This document shows positions 1 to 6,239 of a stretch of DNA of 6,568 nt, piece after piece (positions within the stretch are counted from its first letter, which is position 1; the number at the start of each line of letters is the position of its first letter). Position numbers and translations under genes: made by a program. Below the pieces are notes generated by a model, which was not told the DNA's origin, ran no database searches, and was given only the letters and a program-made list of their open reading frames with translations. The stretch is from Treponema sp. (GTDB taxonomy: Bacteria; Spirochaetota; Spirochaetia; Treponematales; Breznakiellaceae): contig JAISFT010000119.1 of NCBI GenBank assembly GCA_031263435.1, positions 1 through 6,568 of the forward strand, read 5' to 3'.

Positions 1-168
1 CGGGTTGTTAAGCCGGGTTATGCCGGTATACGCTCCGTTCCCGATAACCAGGGCGTATTTCTGCTGGGCGGAAAGCGCCGGCAGCAGGGCAAGCAACAGA
101 ACTGCGGCGAAAAGCGGCCCAAACCTCCGGGAAGCGATCTTTGTCCTGTGAACTATCAGCGAATTCAT
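1..168 (-). CDS. Exported caspase-like (peptidase C14 fold) protein, N-terminal part only
   Basis: The reverse strand reads from an ATG at 168 for 56 codons without a stop and leaves the window at base 1. GGAGG at 178-182, nine bases upstream, supports the start. Residues 1-34 form a signal peptide: a basic start (HRTK, SRR), a hydrophobic core (LFAAVLLLALLPAL) and a likely signal peptidase I site after ALSA. The mature protein begins QQKYALVIGNGAYTGITRLN, which matches the first beta strand and following loop of bacterial caspase-like p20 domains (typically ALVIGN.aY...plLkNP.nDA). The catalytic His and Cys lie beyond the window, so peptidase activity cannot be judged. Bacterial homologues include active metacaspase-like proteases and catalytically dead versions, often fused to repeat or sensor domains. 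The family call is fairly firm given the motif; the function is open. Confidence 0.8.
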   Translation of the reverse strand, partial: MNSLIVHRTKIASRRFGPLFAAVLLLALLPALSAQQKYALVIGNGAYTGITRLNNP

Positions 169-209
169 CTGGATTGTCCTCCGGTTTACTCTATAAGAAT
201 ATGCACCCT

Positions 210-238
210 ATAATAGCAAGCCGCTGCCCACCCGGCAA
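210..238 (-). promoter_or_regulatory. Probable sigma70-type promoter of the caspase-like gene
   Basis: On the reverse strand, TTGCCG (238-233, 4 of 6 to the -35 consensus) is followed after exactly 17 bases by TATTAT (215-210, 5 of 6), with a TG one base upstream of it (extended -10). Transcription would begin near 203, leaving a leader of about 35 nt that contains the ribosome binding site at 178-182. Position, spacing and direction fit the divergent gene. Confidence 0.55.
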
Positions 239-311
239 CCCTGGTCCAGCAATTTAACATTACAAAAAAAAGCAGCGGATTTGGCGGAAAAGAGTGACAA
301 TTTGTTAAGGC

Positions 312-330
312 CAAATGGCGAAGCCATTTG
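312..330. repeat. Hairpin, 8-bp stem with GAA loop
   Basis: CAAATGGC (312-319), loop GAA (320-322), GCCATTTG (323-330) form a perfect palindrome. The centre is GCGAAGC, a heptamer known from nucleic-acid biophysics to fold into an unusually stable DNA mini-hairpin. There is no T-tract on either side, so it is not an intrinsic terminator. It is one of several three-base-loop hairpins in the intergenic DNA of this window. Confidence 0.7.
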
Positions 331-348
331 CCGGCGTAGCCGGGCCGG

Positions 349-490
349 CATGGGGCGCAGTAAAGCAGCCCGTCAAGGGCTGTTCTGTCAGCCGATGTAA
401 CACACGCCCGGCGCACAATAAAAGCTACAGTACCCAATAAAGGGAGGCGGCCTAGCTTAACAAAGCAGCATAACCGCCGTATGCGCCGCG
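349..490. repeat. 142-bp direct repeat A, copy 1
   Basis: This stretch recurs at 586-727, exactly 237 bp downstream, without gaps and with four substitutions (copy 1 positions 365, 374, 388, 438), about 97% identity. An open reading frame runs through both copies on the minus strand because 237 is a multiple of three. However, all three substitutions that clearly fall inside its codons change the amino acid (L/F, D/N, D/G), and it has no convincing start. I read it as a non-coding repeat that happens to be open. It contains an inverted repeat around CAGCCC...GGGCTG (366-382). Confidence 0.85.
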
Positions 491-493
491 ATA

Positions 494-562
494 GCCGGCG
501 GGAATAGATTTCCCAGGTTTTTGCTTCGCAAAAACCTGAAGGCGAAAAACGGCAGGGATGCC
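494..562. repeat. 69-bp repeat B, copy 1, with inverted-loop hairpin
   Basis: This recurs at 827-895 (333 bp away) with the same sequence apart from the hairpin loop. Inside it, CAGGTTTTTGC (514-524), loop TTC (525-527), GCAAAAACCTG (528-538) make a perfect 11-bp stem. In the other copy the loop is GAA, the reverse complement, as if only the hairpin had been flipped. In this copy repeat B follows repeat A directly; in the other copy a 99-bp segment (728-826) lies between A and B. Confidence 0.85.
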
Positions 563-568
563 AGATTG

Positions 569-581
569 CGCCCGAAGGGCG
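569..581. repeat. Small hairpin with GAA loop between repeats B and A
   Basis: CGCCC (569-573), GAA (574-576), GGGCG (577-581) form a 5-bp stem with the same three-base loop as the larger hairpins nearby. It sits in the 23-bp joint between repeat B copy 1 and repeat A copy 2. A 5-bp stem alone could be chance; the shared loop is what makes it worth listing. Confidence 0.4.
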
Positions 582-585
582 GCGC

Positions 586-727
586 CATGGGGCGCAGTAA
601 AACAGCCCGTTAAGGGCTGTTCTGCCAGCCGATGTAACACACGCCCGGCGCACAATAAAAGCTACAGTACCCAAAAAAGGGAGGCGGCCTAGCTTAACAA
701 AGCAGCATAACCGCCGTATGCGCCGCG
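586..727. repeat. 142-bp direct repeat A, copy 2
   Basis: Second copy of the sequence at 349-490 (138 of 142 bases identical, no gaps). The substitutions here improve the internal hairpin: AACAGCCC (601-608), loop GTTAA, GGGCTGTT (614-621) is a perfect 8-bp stem, whereas copy 1 pairs over fewer bases. That would suit a sequence whose folding matters more than any protein reading. Confidence 0.85.
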
Positions 728-826
728 GCCAGCGCTGTAAAACGGCTCTCTGCCGCAGGTGGAGAGATGGATTTTGCCGCAGGCAAAATCCAATGTCTTA
801 ATCCGCCACGGATGGCCGGCATGGAT
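728..826. repeat. Segment inserted between repeats A and B, with a 10-bp hairpin
   Basis: In the first A-B arrangement, repeat A (ending 490) passes almost directly into repeat B (starting 494). In the second, this 99-bp stretch separates them. It carries a perfect hairpin, GGATTTTGCC (769-778), loop GCA, GGCAAAATCC (782-791). It also has a 12-base match, on the minus strand (747-758), to the core of the palindromic element at 6062-6073. It could be an insertion in this copy or a deletion in the other. Confidence 0.6.
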
Positions 827-895
827 GCCGGCGGGAATAGATTTCCCAGGTTTTTGCGAAGCAAAAACCTGAAGGCGAAAAACGGCAGGGATGCC
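827..895. repeat. 69-bp repeat B, copy 2
   Basis: Second copy of 494-562. The hairpin is CAGGTTTTTGC (847-857), loop GAA (858-860), GCAAAAACCTG (861-871), with the loop reversed relative to copy 1 and the ultra-stable GCGAAGC heptamer at its tip on the plus strand. A short reading frame crosses it on the minus strand, but I do not consider it a gene. From 896 to about 988 I see nothing further of note. Confidence 0.85.
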
Positions 896-988
896 GTTTT
901 TCGCCCGCGCAAGGGATTGCAGCGGAAATACCGCAGACCCCCCCAGCCATGAACCGTCTTATATCTCCTCCTCTGTAGAGGCCCGCCG

Positions 989-1276
989 ATATGTGTGCAG
1001 CGGGGCTGGGGACACGCGTTTATTTTTGTAGGTAAAGTGTGGATCTTCTCCACGATTGTTGTGGCGGGGGAGTGCCAGGGCCGGGCTAAGCCCCCAGGAA
1101 AACATTTGGAATTCCCTGCCGGAGCGTATTGAAAATAGCGAAGGCAGGCTCCACAAGCGTTTTCCCGGAGGCTTAGCCCGGCCCTGGCACTCCCCCGCCA
1201 CAACTTATCGGAGATAGCGAAGGCAGACTCTACAAGCATTTTCCCGGGGTTTTTCCCAGCCCCGCTATACACGTAT
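989..1276. repeat. Nested palindromic repeat element (outer arms 989-1010 and 1255-1276)
   Basis: The outer arms 989-1010 and 1255-1276 are inverted copies of each other (19 of 22 bases). Inside them sits a perfect 35-bp inverted repeat, 1058-1092 against 1170-1204. The centre of the whole structure (about 1132) coincides with a core at 1101-1163 that recurs, inverted, in the element after the last oxidoreductase gene. A further half-core lies at 1213-1237 and matches 6012-6036 in 24 of 25 bases on the opposite strand. It resembles one palindromic element inserted into another of the same family. No transposase is present, so any movement would have needed an enzyme supplied elsewhere. Confidence 0.7.
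1058..1204. repeat. Perfect 35-bp inverted repeat around a 77-bp centre
   Basis: The arms 1058-1092 and 1170-1204 are exact reverse complements over 35 bases, and pairing continues imperfectly inwards (GGAAAAC against GTTTTCC). RNA from either strand would form a long stem. The centre contains the shared core (1101-1163). The perfect match suggests recent origin or ongoing correction between arms. There is no poly-T tract that would make it an intrinsic terminator. Confidence 0.85.
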
Positions 1277-1310
1277 GGGATGGGTCGAGGAATTGAAGCG
1301 GAAAGCCCGG

Positions 1311-1358
1311 TTTCCGGTGTATTCTCTTCGGGGGCTCCCGAAGAGAATACACCGGAAA
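1311..1358. repeat. Perfect 22-bp stem hairpin upstream of the chemoreceptor gene
   Basis: Bases 1311-1332 pair exactly with 1337-1358 around the loop GGCT. No T-tract follows on the plus strand, and on the minus strand the sequence after the stem is GC-rich, so it lacks the signature of an intrinsic terminator. It lies about 75 bp upstream of the proposed promoter. It could be a repeat element, a processing site or a protein binding site; nothing here decides between them. The 1359-1433 stretch that follows is more AT-rich and shows no gene. Confidence 0.75.
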
Positions 1359-1433
1359 TGCGCCCAAAAAAAGAACAAAATTATTCCTCTATGTGTATCC
1401 GCTTTTATCCCGGGTGTTACGAACACTTTTTGC

Positions 1434-1462
1434 TTTACACCGGGGGGAAAAATTGTTAGACT
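1434..1462 (+). promoter_or_regulatory. Candidate promoter of the chemoreceptor-oxidoreductase operon
   Basis: TTTACA (1434-1439, 5 of 6 to the -35 consensus), a 17-base spacer, then TAGACT (1457-1462, 4 of 6) preceded by TGT (extended -10). Transcription would start near 1469 and give a leader of about 108 nt. I saw no good sigma28 (flagellar) box in the upstream region, although that is a common promoter type for chemotaxis genes. The match is moderate and rests on sequence alone. Confidence 0.4.
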
Positions 1463-1561
1463 AATTCTGCTTCAGCAAAAATGTCCCTGGGAAGTTTTTG
1501 GGAGTAAAATTATTTTGCTATCCTGTGTTGCAGTGTATCTGGCAATAGAGAGGGTGTGTCG

Positions 1562-1568
1562 AAAGGAG
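1562..1568 (+). promoter_or_regulatory. Ribosome binding site that fixes the chemoreceptor start
   Basis: AAAGGAG lies eight bases before the ATG at 1577. The reading frame is open further upstream to a GTG at 1556, but that codon would place this Shine-Dalgarno sequence inside the coding region and would add a polar MSKGELI ahead of the natural start MKLKYR. The ATG is therefore preferred. Confidence 0.8.
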
Positions 1569-1576
1569 AACTGATT

Positions 1577-3781
1577 ATGAAGTTAAAGTATCGTTTAAGT
1601 ATTATTGTTATTGCGATTGTAATAGCAGCCGGGCTGTCTCTGTCCGGTATGCTGCTCTTTCTGTCTTCTTCTGTGCAGATGGAGCTTGGGGAAGAAAGCC
1701 AGGAGCGGCTTGCCGCGGAACAGGCCCGGGTTATCCAGATGCGCTACGAGGGGTATCTGCGGACGGTGAATACCCTGGCGGAGGCTATGGCCGATTACGA
1801 AACTGCCGAAGTGGGCAGGCAGCGCAACCGTTTTGACCAGTTTATGCATTCCATTGTCAGCTCGGAAGATCGAATTGTGGGCGTATTCGCGGTCTTTAAG
1901 CCCGATACCATAGACCTGGGGATGGACGCCGCCTTTGCGGGGACGCCGGGCAACACCGCAACCGGCCAGTGGGCCCCCTGGTATACCCAGCGGACAGGGC
2001 AGATCGAACATCTGGTATTCGACGACATACCGGGGCAGATGGCTATTCTGAACGGCCCCGACGCGCGGAAGGAAAAAATAAGCGACCCGATACCCCAGAA
2101 GGTGGCGGGCAAAGATACCTATACGGTCAGGGTCAGTGTGCCGGTCATTAACCGCCGGACCGGCGAGGTGGTAGGCCGGGTGAGCATGAACGTGGATACC
2201 GCATACCTCCAGCCCGTAGTAGAGGACACGATAAAAAATCACTATGATATAACTGCTATGACAGTGTATACCGATAACAGCACCGTTATTGCCAGCGGCG
2301 TTTCCGATCAGATCGGGAAACTCCTCAGGGATGCCCAGGGATACCTGTTCAGCGAGCGTGTCGGTGCGGCTGAAAATGCGGTGCTGCATGGGGAAAAACG
2401 CCGTTTTGCGGAATATTCGGATGCCCTGAAGCAGGAACTGGAACTAATCATCTACCCCTTTACCATCGGCGAAACCGGGGTAAGCTGGGCTGTGATGCTG
2501 GGTACGGAAAAAAGTATCATCATGGAAGAAGTCAACAACATGATCAGGTACACCTTTATCATCGCGGCGGCGGTCCTTATCATCGCGGCGCTGATCATCT
2601 TCTTTGTTTCCGGCAATATTGCCAAGCCTATTATTAATGTGGCCCTTACCCTTAAAGACATATCCGAAGGGGAGGGGGACCTGACAAAAACCGTTGAAAC
2701 CAATTCAAAAGACGAGGTCGGCGATCTGGCCCGGTACTTCAACGCGACGCTGGGAAAAATAAGGAATCTCATTGTCGTCATCAAGAATCAATCGGTGTCC
2801 CTTTTTAACATCGGCAATGAGCTTGCCAGCAACATGACCGAGACCGCCGCGGCGATCAACGAAATAACTTCCAATATTCAAAGCATCAAGGGCAGGGTTA
2901 TTAACCAGTCCGCCAGTGTTACCGAAACCAACGCCACCATGGAGCAGATCACCGTTAATATCAGCAAGCTCAACGGCCATGTGGATCACCAGGGTTCCAG
3001 CGTTGCCCAGTCTTCCTCCGCCATCGAAGAAATGCTGGCCAATGTCCAGTCCGTTACCCAAACCCTGGTCAAGAATACCGATAATGTTAAGGAACTGATG
3101 GAGGCTTCCGAGGTGGGGCGTGCGGGACTCCAGGAGGTGGCATCGGATAGTCAGGAAATTGCCCGGGAATCCGAGGGGCTTTTGGAGATCAACTCGGTCA
3201 TGGAAAACATCGCCAGCCAGACCAATCTGCTTTCGATGAACGCCGCCATAGAAGCCGCCCACGCCGGGGAGGCGGGGAAGGGTTTTGCCGTGGTGGCCGA
3301 CGAGATCCGCAAGCTGGCGGAAAATTCCGGGGAGCAGTCCAAAACTATTTCTACGGTACTCAAAAAAATAAAAGATTCGATTGACAAGATAACCAAGTCT
3401 ACCGACAGTGTTCTTAAAAAGTTTGAGGCCATAGACGGCGGGGTAAGGGTTGTGTCCGATCAGGAAGAGAACATACGGAACGCCATGGAAGAACAGGGCG
3501 CGGGGAGCAAGCAGATACTGGAGGCTATCAGCCAGTTGAACGATGCAACCCAGATGGTTAGGAGCGGTTCCCAGGAAATGCAGGAGGGGAGCAGGCAGGT
3601 TATAGAGGAGAGCAGGAATCTGGAATTGGTAACCCAGGAGATCAGCAACGGGATGAACGAGATGGCTACGGGGGCGGAACAGATCAATGTGGCGGTAAAC
3701 CGGATAAATACCATCAGCGGCGAAAACAAGGAAAACATCGATGTGCTGGTCCGGGAAGTGTCCAAGTTCAAGGTGGAGTAG
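1577..3781 (+). CDS. Methyl-accepting chemotaxis protein with periplasmic Cache-type sensor
   Basis: This 734-residue transmembrane receptor would report ligand binding to the CheA-CheW array that controls flagellar rotation. The order is: membrane segment about 7-29 after a basic start (MKLKYR); extracytoplasmic region about 30-322, whose length and features (FDQFMHSI..., WAPWYTQ..., [19 protein letters not shown]) fit a double-Cache (dCache) sensor; second membrane segment about 325-345; HAMP linker about 346-400 (ending in the [13 protein letters not shown] region); then a long coiled-coil signalling domain to the end. The hairpin tip around 543-584 has the invariant pattern [16 protein letters not shown], then [16 protein letters not shown], the CheA/CheW contact region. 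Glu/Gln-rich helices on both sides could carry methylation sites. There is no C-terminal NWETF-like tether for CheR. The ligand is unknown. The next gene starts 6 nt after the stop, so the receptor is probably co-transcribed with two dehydrogenases. Confidence 0.95.
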   Translation: MKLKYRLSIIVIAIVIAAGLSLSGMLLFLSSSVQMELGEESQERLAAEQARVIQMRYEGYLRTVNTLAEAMADYETAEVGRQRNRFDQFMHSIVSSEDRIVGVFAVFKPDTIDLGMDAAFAGTPGNTATGQWAPWYTQRTGQIEHLVFDDIPGQMAILNGPDARKEKISDPIPQKVAGKDTYTVRVSVPVINRRTGEVVGRVSMNVDTAYLQPVVEDTIKNHYDITAMTVYTDNSTVIASGVSDQIGKLLRDAQGYLFSERVGAAENAVLHGEKRRFAEYSDALKQELELIIYPFTIGETGVSWAVMLGTEKSIIMEEVNNMIRYTFIIAAAVLIIAALIIFFVSGNIAKPIINVALTLKDISEGEGDLTKTVETNSKDEVGDLARYFNATLGKIRNLIVVIKNQSVSLFNIGNELASNMTETAAAINEITSNIQSIKGRVINQSASVTETNATMEQITVNISKLNGHVDHQGSSVAQSSSAIEEMLANVQSVTQTLVKNTDNVKELMEASEVGRAGLQEVASDSQEIARESEGLLEINSVMENIASQTNLLSMNAAIEAAHAGEAGKGFAVVADEIRKLAENSGEQSKTISTVLKKIKDSIDKITKSTDSVLKKFEAIDGGVRVVSDQEENIRNAMEEQGAGSKQILEAISQLNDATQMVRSGSQEMQEGSRQVIEESRNLELVTQEISNGMNEMATGAEQINVAVNRINTISGENKENIDVLVREVSKFKVE

Positions 3782-3787
3782 CCTGGT

Positions 3788-4807
3788 ATGATGCGGGCAG
3801 CGCTTATCGGTTTGGGAGTGATCGGCAGGGTTCATATTGCCGCCATAGAATCCCTGCAAAACGCCGTCCTTGCGGCGGTGTGCGATACCGATCCTTCAAA
3901 AGAATCCCTGGTTCCCGCCGGAACTGTTTTCTATACCGATTACCGGGAGATGCTCGGGTGGGAAAAGCCCGATGTGGTGCATATCTGCCTTCCCCATTTT
4001 CTCCACTACCCCGCGGCAAAAACCGCGGCGGAGGCGGGCTGCCATATTTTTGCGGAAAAGCCCCTGGCCCTGAATGGGGAGGAGGCGGCAGAATTTGTAA
4101 AGCTGGAAGACCGCTATGGGGTTAAGATCTGCCTGTGTCTGCAGAATCGTCTTAACCCCACCACGGAAACCCTCTGCCGGCTTCTGCGCAGCGGCGATTA
4201 CGGCCCGCTTACCGGCATCCGGGGTTCTGTAGCATGGTACCGGTCCCGGGAGTATTACCAGGCCGGTCCCTGGCGTGGTATTATGGCTCAGGCAGGGGGC
4301 GGCTGCATGATAAACCAGGCGATCCACACCATAGATCTGATGCAGTACTTAGCCGGAAGTCCCGTTGTCCGTGTCCGGGGGAGTACTGCGCAGATTCTGG
4401 ATTACGGGCTTGAGGTAGAAGACACTGCCGCGGGACATTTTACGTTTGCAAACGGGGCGGCGGGATTCTTTACCGCTTCGGTGGCAAACTACACCGATGA
4501 AAATGTCGAAATATCGCTTCGCTGCGAGGGGGGTGAATTCCTCCTCCGGGATAAAAAGCTTTTCCGCGTGCGGGGTGAAGAACATGAACTGCTGGCCGCG
4601 GATGCGGCCGAATTCAGCGGCAAGGCTGTCTACGGTAACAGCCATGTTAAACTTATCGACCGGTTCTACCGGGTCCTGGAAAACGGCGGGGGCTGGTATA
4701 TCCACCCCGGGGAAGGGCTCCCCTCCCTCATGATGATCGACGCCATCAGGGAAAGCGCACGAACCGGGAAAACTATTTGTATAAACGGAGGGCACGAGCA
4801 TGGCTGA
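3788..4807 (+). CDS. Gfo/Idh/MocA-family NAD(P)-dependent oxidoreductase
   Basis: A 339-residue cytoplasmic enzyme of the usual family length, expected to oxidise or reduce a sugar, polyol or sugar-derivative hydroxyl. Residues 4-16 (AALIGLGVIGRVH) are the Rossmann GxGxxG nucleotide site. E90-K91-P92 is the family EKP motif, whose lysine is catalytic. Residues 169-183 (AGGGCMINQAIHTID) form the active-site helix, with H180 matching the catalytic histidine. The aspartate found in inositol dehydrogenases (DxGxH) is asparagine here (N176), as in the NQxxH branch of the family, so substrate inference from inositol dehydrogenase is unsafe. The C-terminal alpha/beta domain follows. GGAG at 3775-3778, inside the end of the receptor gene, serves the ATG at 3788. 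The next ATG (3791) is possible but worse spaced. Translation is probably coupled to the receptor. The substrate is not identifiable. Confidence 0.92.
   Translation: MMRAALIGLGVIGRVHIAAIESLQNAVLAAVCDTDPSKESLVPAGTVFYTDYREMLGWEKPDVVHICLPHFLHYPAAKTAAEAGCHIFAEKPLALNGEEAAEFVKLEDRYGVKICLCLQNRLNPTTETLCRLLRSGDYGPLTGIRGSVAWYRSREYYQAGPWRGIMAQAGGGCMINQAIHTIDLMQYLAGSPVVRVRGSTAQILDYGLEVEDTAAGHFTFANGAAGFFTASVANYTDENVEISLRCEGGEFLLRDKKLFRVRGEEHELLAADAAEFSGKAVYGNSHVKLIDRFYRVLENGGGWYIHPGEGLPSLMMIDAIRESARTGKTICINGGHEHG
4787..4792 (+). promoter_or_regulatory. Ribosome binding site of the second oxidoreductase
   Basis: GGAGGG lies within the last codons of the first oxidoreductase and seven to eight bases before the ATG at 4800. 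It selects that ATG over the in-frame ATG at 4815, which has no comparable site. It also implies that both oxidoreductases are translated from one message. Confidence 0.75.
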
Positions 4808-5897
4808 AGAAATTATGGCGAAAGAATCTGAGGGGATGAATTTTGCCCCCAAGGGGAAACCCCATCCTGTTGTTCAGCGGGGCGAATTTTCCATCGCGGC
4901 CATCGGCCTGGATCACGGGCATATCTACGGCATGTGCAACGGCCTTATCGAAGCCGGGGCGGCGCTGAAAAGCGTCTACGATCCGGACCCGCACAAGGTG
5001 GACGCCTTTTGCCGGGCATTCCCCGGAACCGTCCGGGCCCGGAGCGAGGAGGAGATCCTCGGCGACCCCCAGGTACAACTGGTGGCCGGCGCGGCGATTA
5101 CCTCGGAACGCTGCGCCCTGGGGCTCCGCGTCATGTCCGCGGGAAAGGATTACTTTACCGACAAAGCCCCCCTTACCACCCTGGATCAGCTTGAGGCCGC
5201 CAAAGCCAAGGTGCGGGAGACGGGCAAAAAGTACATGGTCTACTACAGCGAGCGGCTCCATGTGGAAAGCGCCGTTTTCGCCGGGGAGCTTATCGCCCAG
5301 GGCGCCATCGGCAGAGTTATTCAGGTACTGGGCCTGGGCCCCCACCGGATAGGCCACCCCTCCACCCGGCCCGACTGGTTTTTCAAAAAGGAACAGTACG
5401 GCGGCATCCTTTGCGATATTGGGAGCCACCAGATCGAACAGTTCCTCTTTTACGCCGGGCTAAAAGACGCCACCGTTACCCACAGCCGGATTGGTAACTA
5501 CAACCACCCCGATTATCCGGAACTGGACGATTTTGGGGACGCCAGCCTGGTGGGGGACAACGGCGCCACCCAGTATTTCCGGGTGGACTGGTTTACCCCG
5601 GACGGCCTGCAAACCTGGGGGGACGGCCGCTCCTTCATCCTCGGCACCGAAGGCTTCATCGAACAGCGGAAATACATGAACCTGGGGCTTAAAGATTCCG
5701 GCGGCAACCACCTGTACCTGGCCAACCAGCACGAGGAACGGTACTACAACGTAAACGGCAAGGTGGGCTACCCCTACTTCGGCCAGCTTATCCTGGACTG
5801 CCTGAACCGCACCGAAAACGCCATGACCCAGGACCACGCGTTCAAGGCGGCGGAACTCAGCGTTAAGGCCCAGATGCAGGCCATACGGGTAGCATAG
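4800..5897 (+). CDS. Divergent Gfo/Idh/MocA-family oxidoreductase
   Basis: A 365-residue protein with an N-terminal extension of about 30 residues before the Rossmann domain. The nucleotide loop reads IAAIGLDHGHIYGM (32-45): the GxGxxG glycine pattern is replaced by GxDHGH, which marks a distinct branch. D121-K122 (FTDKAPLTT) stands where the EKP motif usually is, keeping the lysine. Residues 200-213 (YGGILCDIGSHQIE) give the classical DxGxH with D206 and H210, so the catalytic Lys-Asp-His set looks intact. Later segments are rich in aromatic and acidic residues (NYNHPDYPELDDFGD), probably part of the substrate pocket. It overlaps the preceding gene by 8 nt (ATGGCTGA), and two non-identical family members in tandem suggest successive or paired steps on one substrate. 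Its TAG stop lies at the edge of the inserted palindromic element. Loss of the glycine motif could alter cofactor binding, but I infer an active enzyme. Confidence 0.9.
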   Translation: MAEEIMAKESEGMNFAPKGKPHPVVQRGEFSIAAIGLDHGHIYGMCNGLIEAGAALKSVYDPDPHKVDAFCRAFPGTVRARSEEEILGDPQVQLVAGAAITSERCALGLRVMSAGKDYFTDKAPLTTLDQLEAAKAKVRETGKKYMVYYSERLHVESAVFAGELIAQGAIGRVIQVLGLGPHRIGHPSTRPDWFFKKEQYGGILCDIGSHQIEQFLFYAGLKDATVTHSRIGNYNHPDYPELDDFGDASLVGDNGATQYFRVDWFTPDGLQTWGDGRSFILGTEGFIEQRKYMNLGLKDSGGNHLYLANQHEERYYNVNGKVGYPYFGQLILDCLNRTENAMTQDHAFKAAELSVKAQMQAIRVA

Positions 5898-6189
5898 CTC
5901 AGCAATTCTCAGTTTACCCGGCGAAAAGCGAAAGGACGCCTCAGACTGTAGGCTAAACTTGACCCACAGAACAGCGTGTTCCCGCAGGGGCGGGGAGAAA
6001 TCCCGGAAAGCGCTTGTAGAGTCTGCCTCCGCTATCTTTAATACGTCGTATCTTCGATACGCTGCGGCAGAGAATTCCAAAGGTTTTTCCGTGATTTCCC
6101 CCCGCCCCTACTGTACACGTTGGGGTAGGGCAAGTTTGAACTGTAGGGGGGCGTCCTTTCGCCTGTCAGCGAAACTGAGCATTGCTGAT
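5897..6189. repeat. Long imperfect palindrome making up most of the inserted element
   Basis: The left arm (about 5897-6006) and right arm (about 6088-6189) are imperfect inverted copies. Well-matched blocks include GCGAAAGGACGCC (5928-5940) against 6150-6162, AAACTTG (5955-5961) against CAAGTTT (6131-6137), and the GGGGCGGGGAGAAATC block (5987-6002) against about 6093-6108 with one mismatch. A transcript reading out of the oxidoreductase genes would fold into a long stem here, which could affect message stability. Confidence 0.7.
6007..6085. repeat. Family core shared with 1101-1163, with a 16-bp palindromic insert
   Basis: Aligned with the reverse complement of 1101-1163, 54 of 63 bases agree. 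The only length difference is an extra 16 bases here (6046-6061) containing CGTATC, loop TTC, GATACG. The core lies at the centre of the palindrome in both places. The insert is another example of the TTC/GAA-loop hairpins seen at 312-330, 514-538 and 847-871. Confidence 0.75.
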
Positions 6190-6201
6190 TACCCAAGGAG
6201 G

Positions 6202-6239
6202 AAAAGCCCGTCAAATTAGGGATAATTTGACGGGCTTTT
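6202..6239 (+). terminator. Probable intrinsic terminator, possibly bidirectional
   Basis: A perfect 17-bp stem (6202-6218 and 6223-6239) with loop GGGA. The stem begins AAAAGCCCG and ends CGGGCTTTT, so each strand has a GC-rich stem followed by four T residues. It is the only good terminator candidate after the three-gene operon and before the next promoter. The T-tract is short, which lowers certainty. It lies within the inserted element, so the element may have supplied or replaced the operon's transcription stop. AAGGAGG (6195-6201) just before it is a perfect Shine-Dalgarno sequence with no start codon following. Confidence 0.55.

Noticed and set aside
186..674. Minus-strand open frame of 162 codons with an internal peptide repeat
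   Set aside because: It lies in the direct repeats A and B, has only a weak TTG start, all three differences between its repeat copies are non-synonymous, and it overlaps the promoter region of the caspase-like gene.
349..895. CRISPR array
   Set aside because: Only two copies of each repeat, the repeats are far too long (69 and 142 bp), and spacing differs between repeat types.
694..1272. Minus-strand open frame of 192 codons
   Set aside because: It runs through hairpins, repeat B and the nested inverted repeats. Composition is Arg/Pro/Ala-rich with no domain, as expected from translated palindromic DNA.
1311..1358. Reading the 22-bp hairpin as a terminator
   Set aside because: No run of T follows the stem on either strand.
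1275..1574. Plus-strand open frame of 99 codons before the chemoreceptor
   Set aside because: No ribosome binding site at its start; it crosses the 22-bp hairpin and the candidate promoter and leader of the receptor gene.
1595..3859. Long antisense frames opposite the chemoreceptor gene
   Set aside because: They are shadows of a well-supported gene; the translated sequences show no recognisable domain.
6195..6201. AAGGAGG as a ribosome binding site of a small gene
   Set aside because: No start codon follows at a usable distance; the terminator-like stem begins at once.
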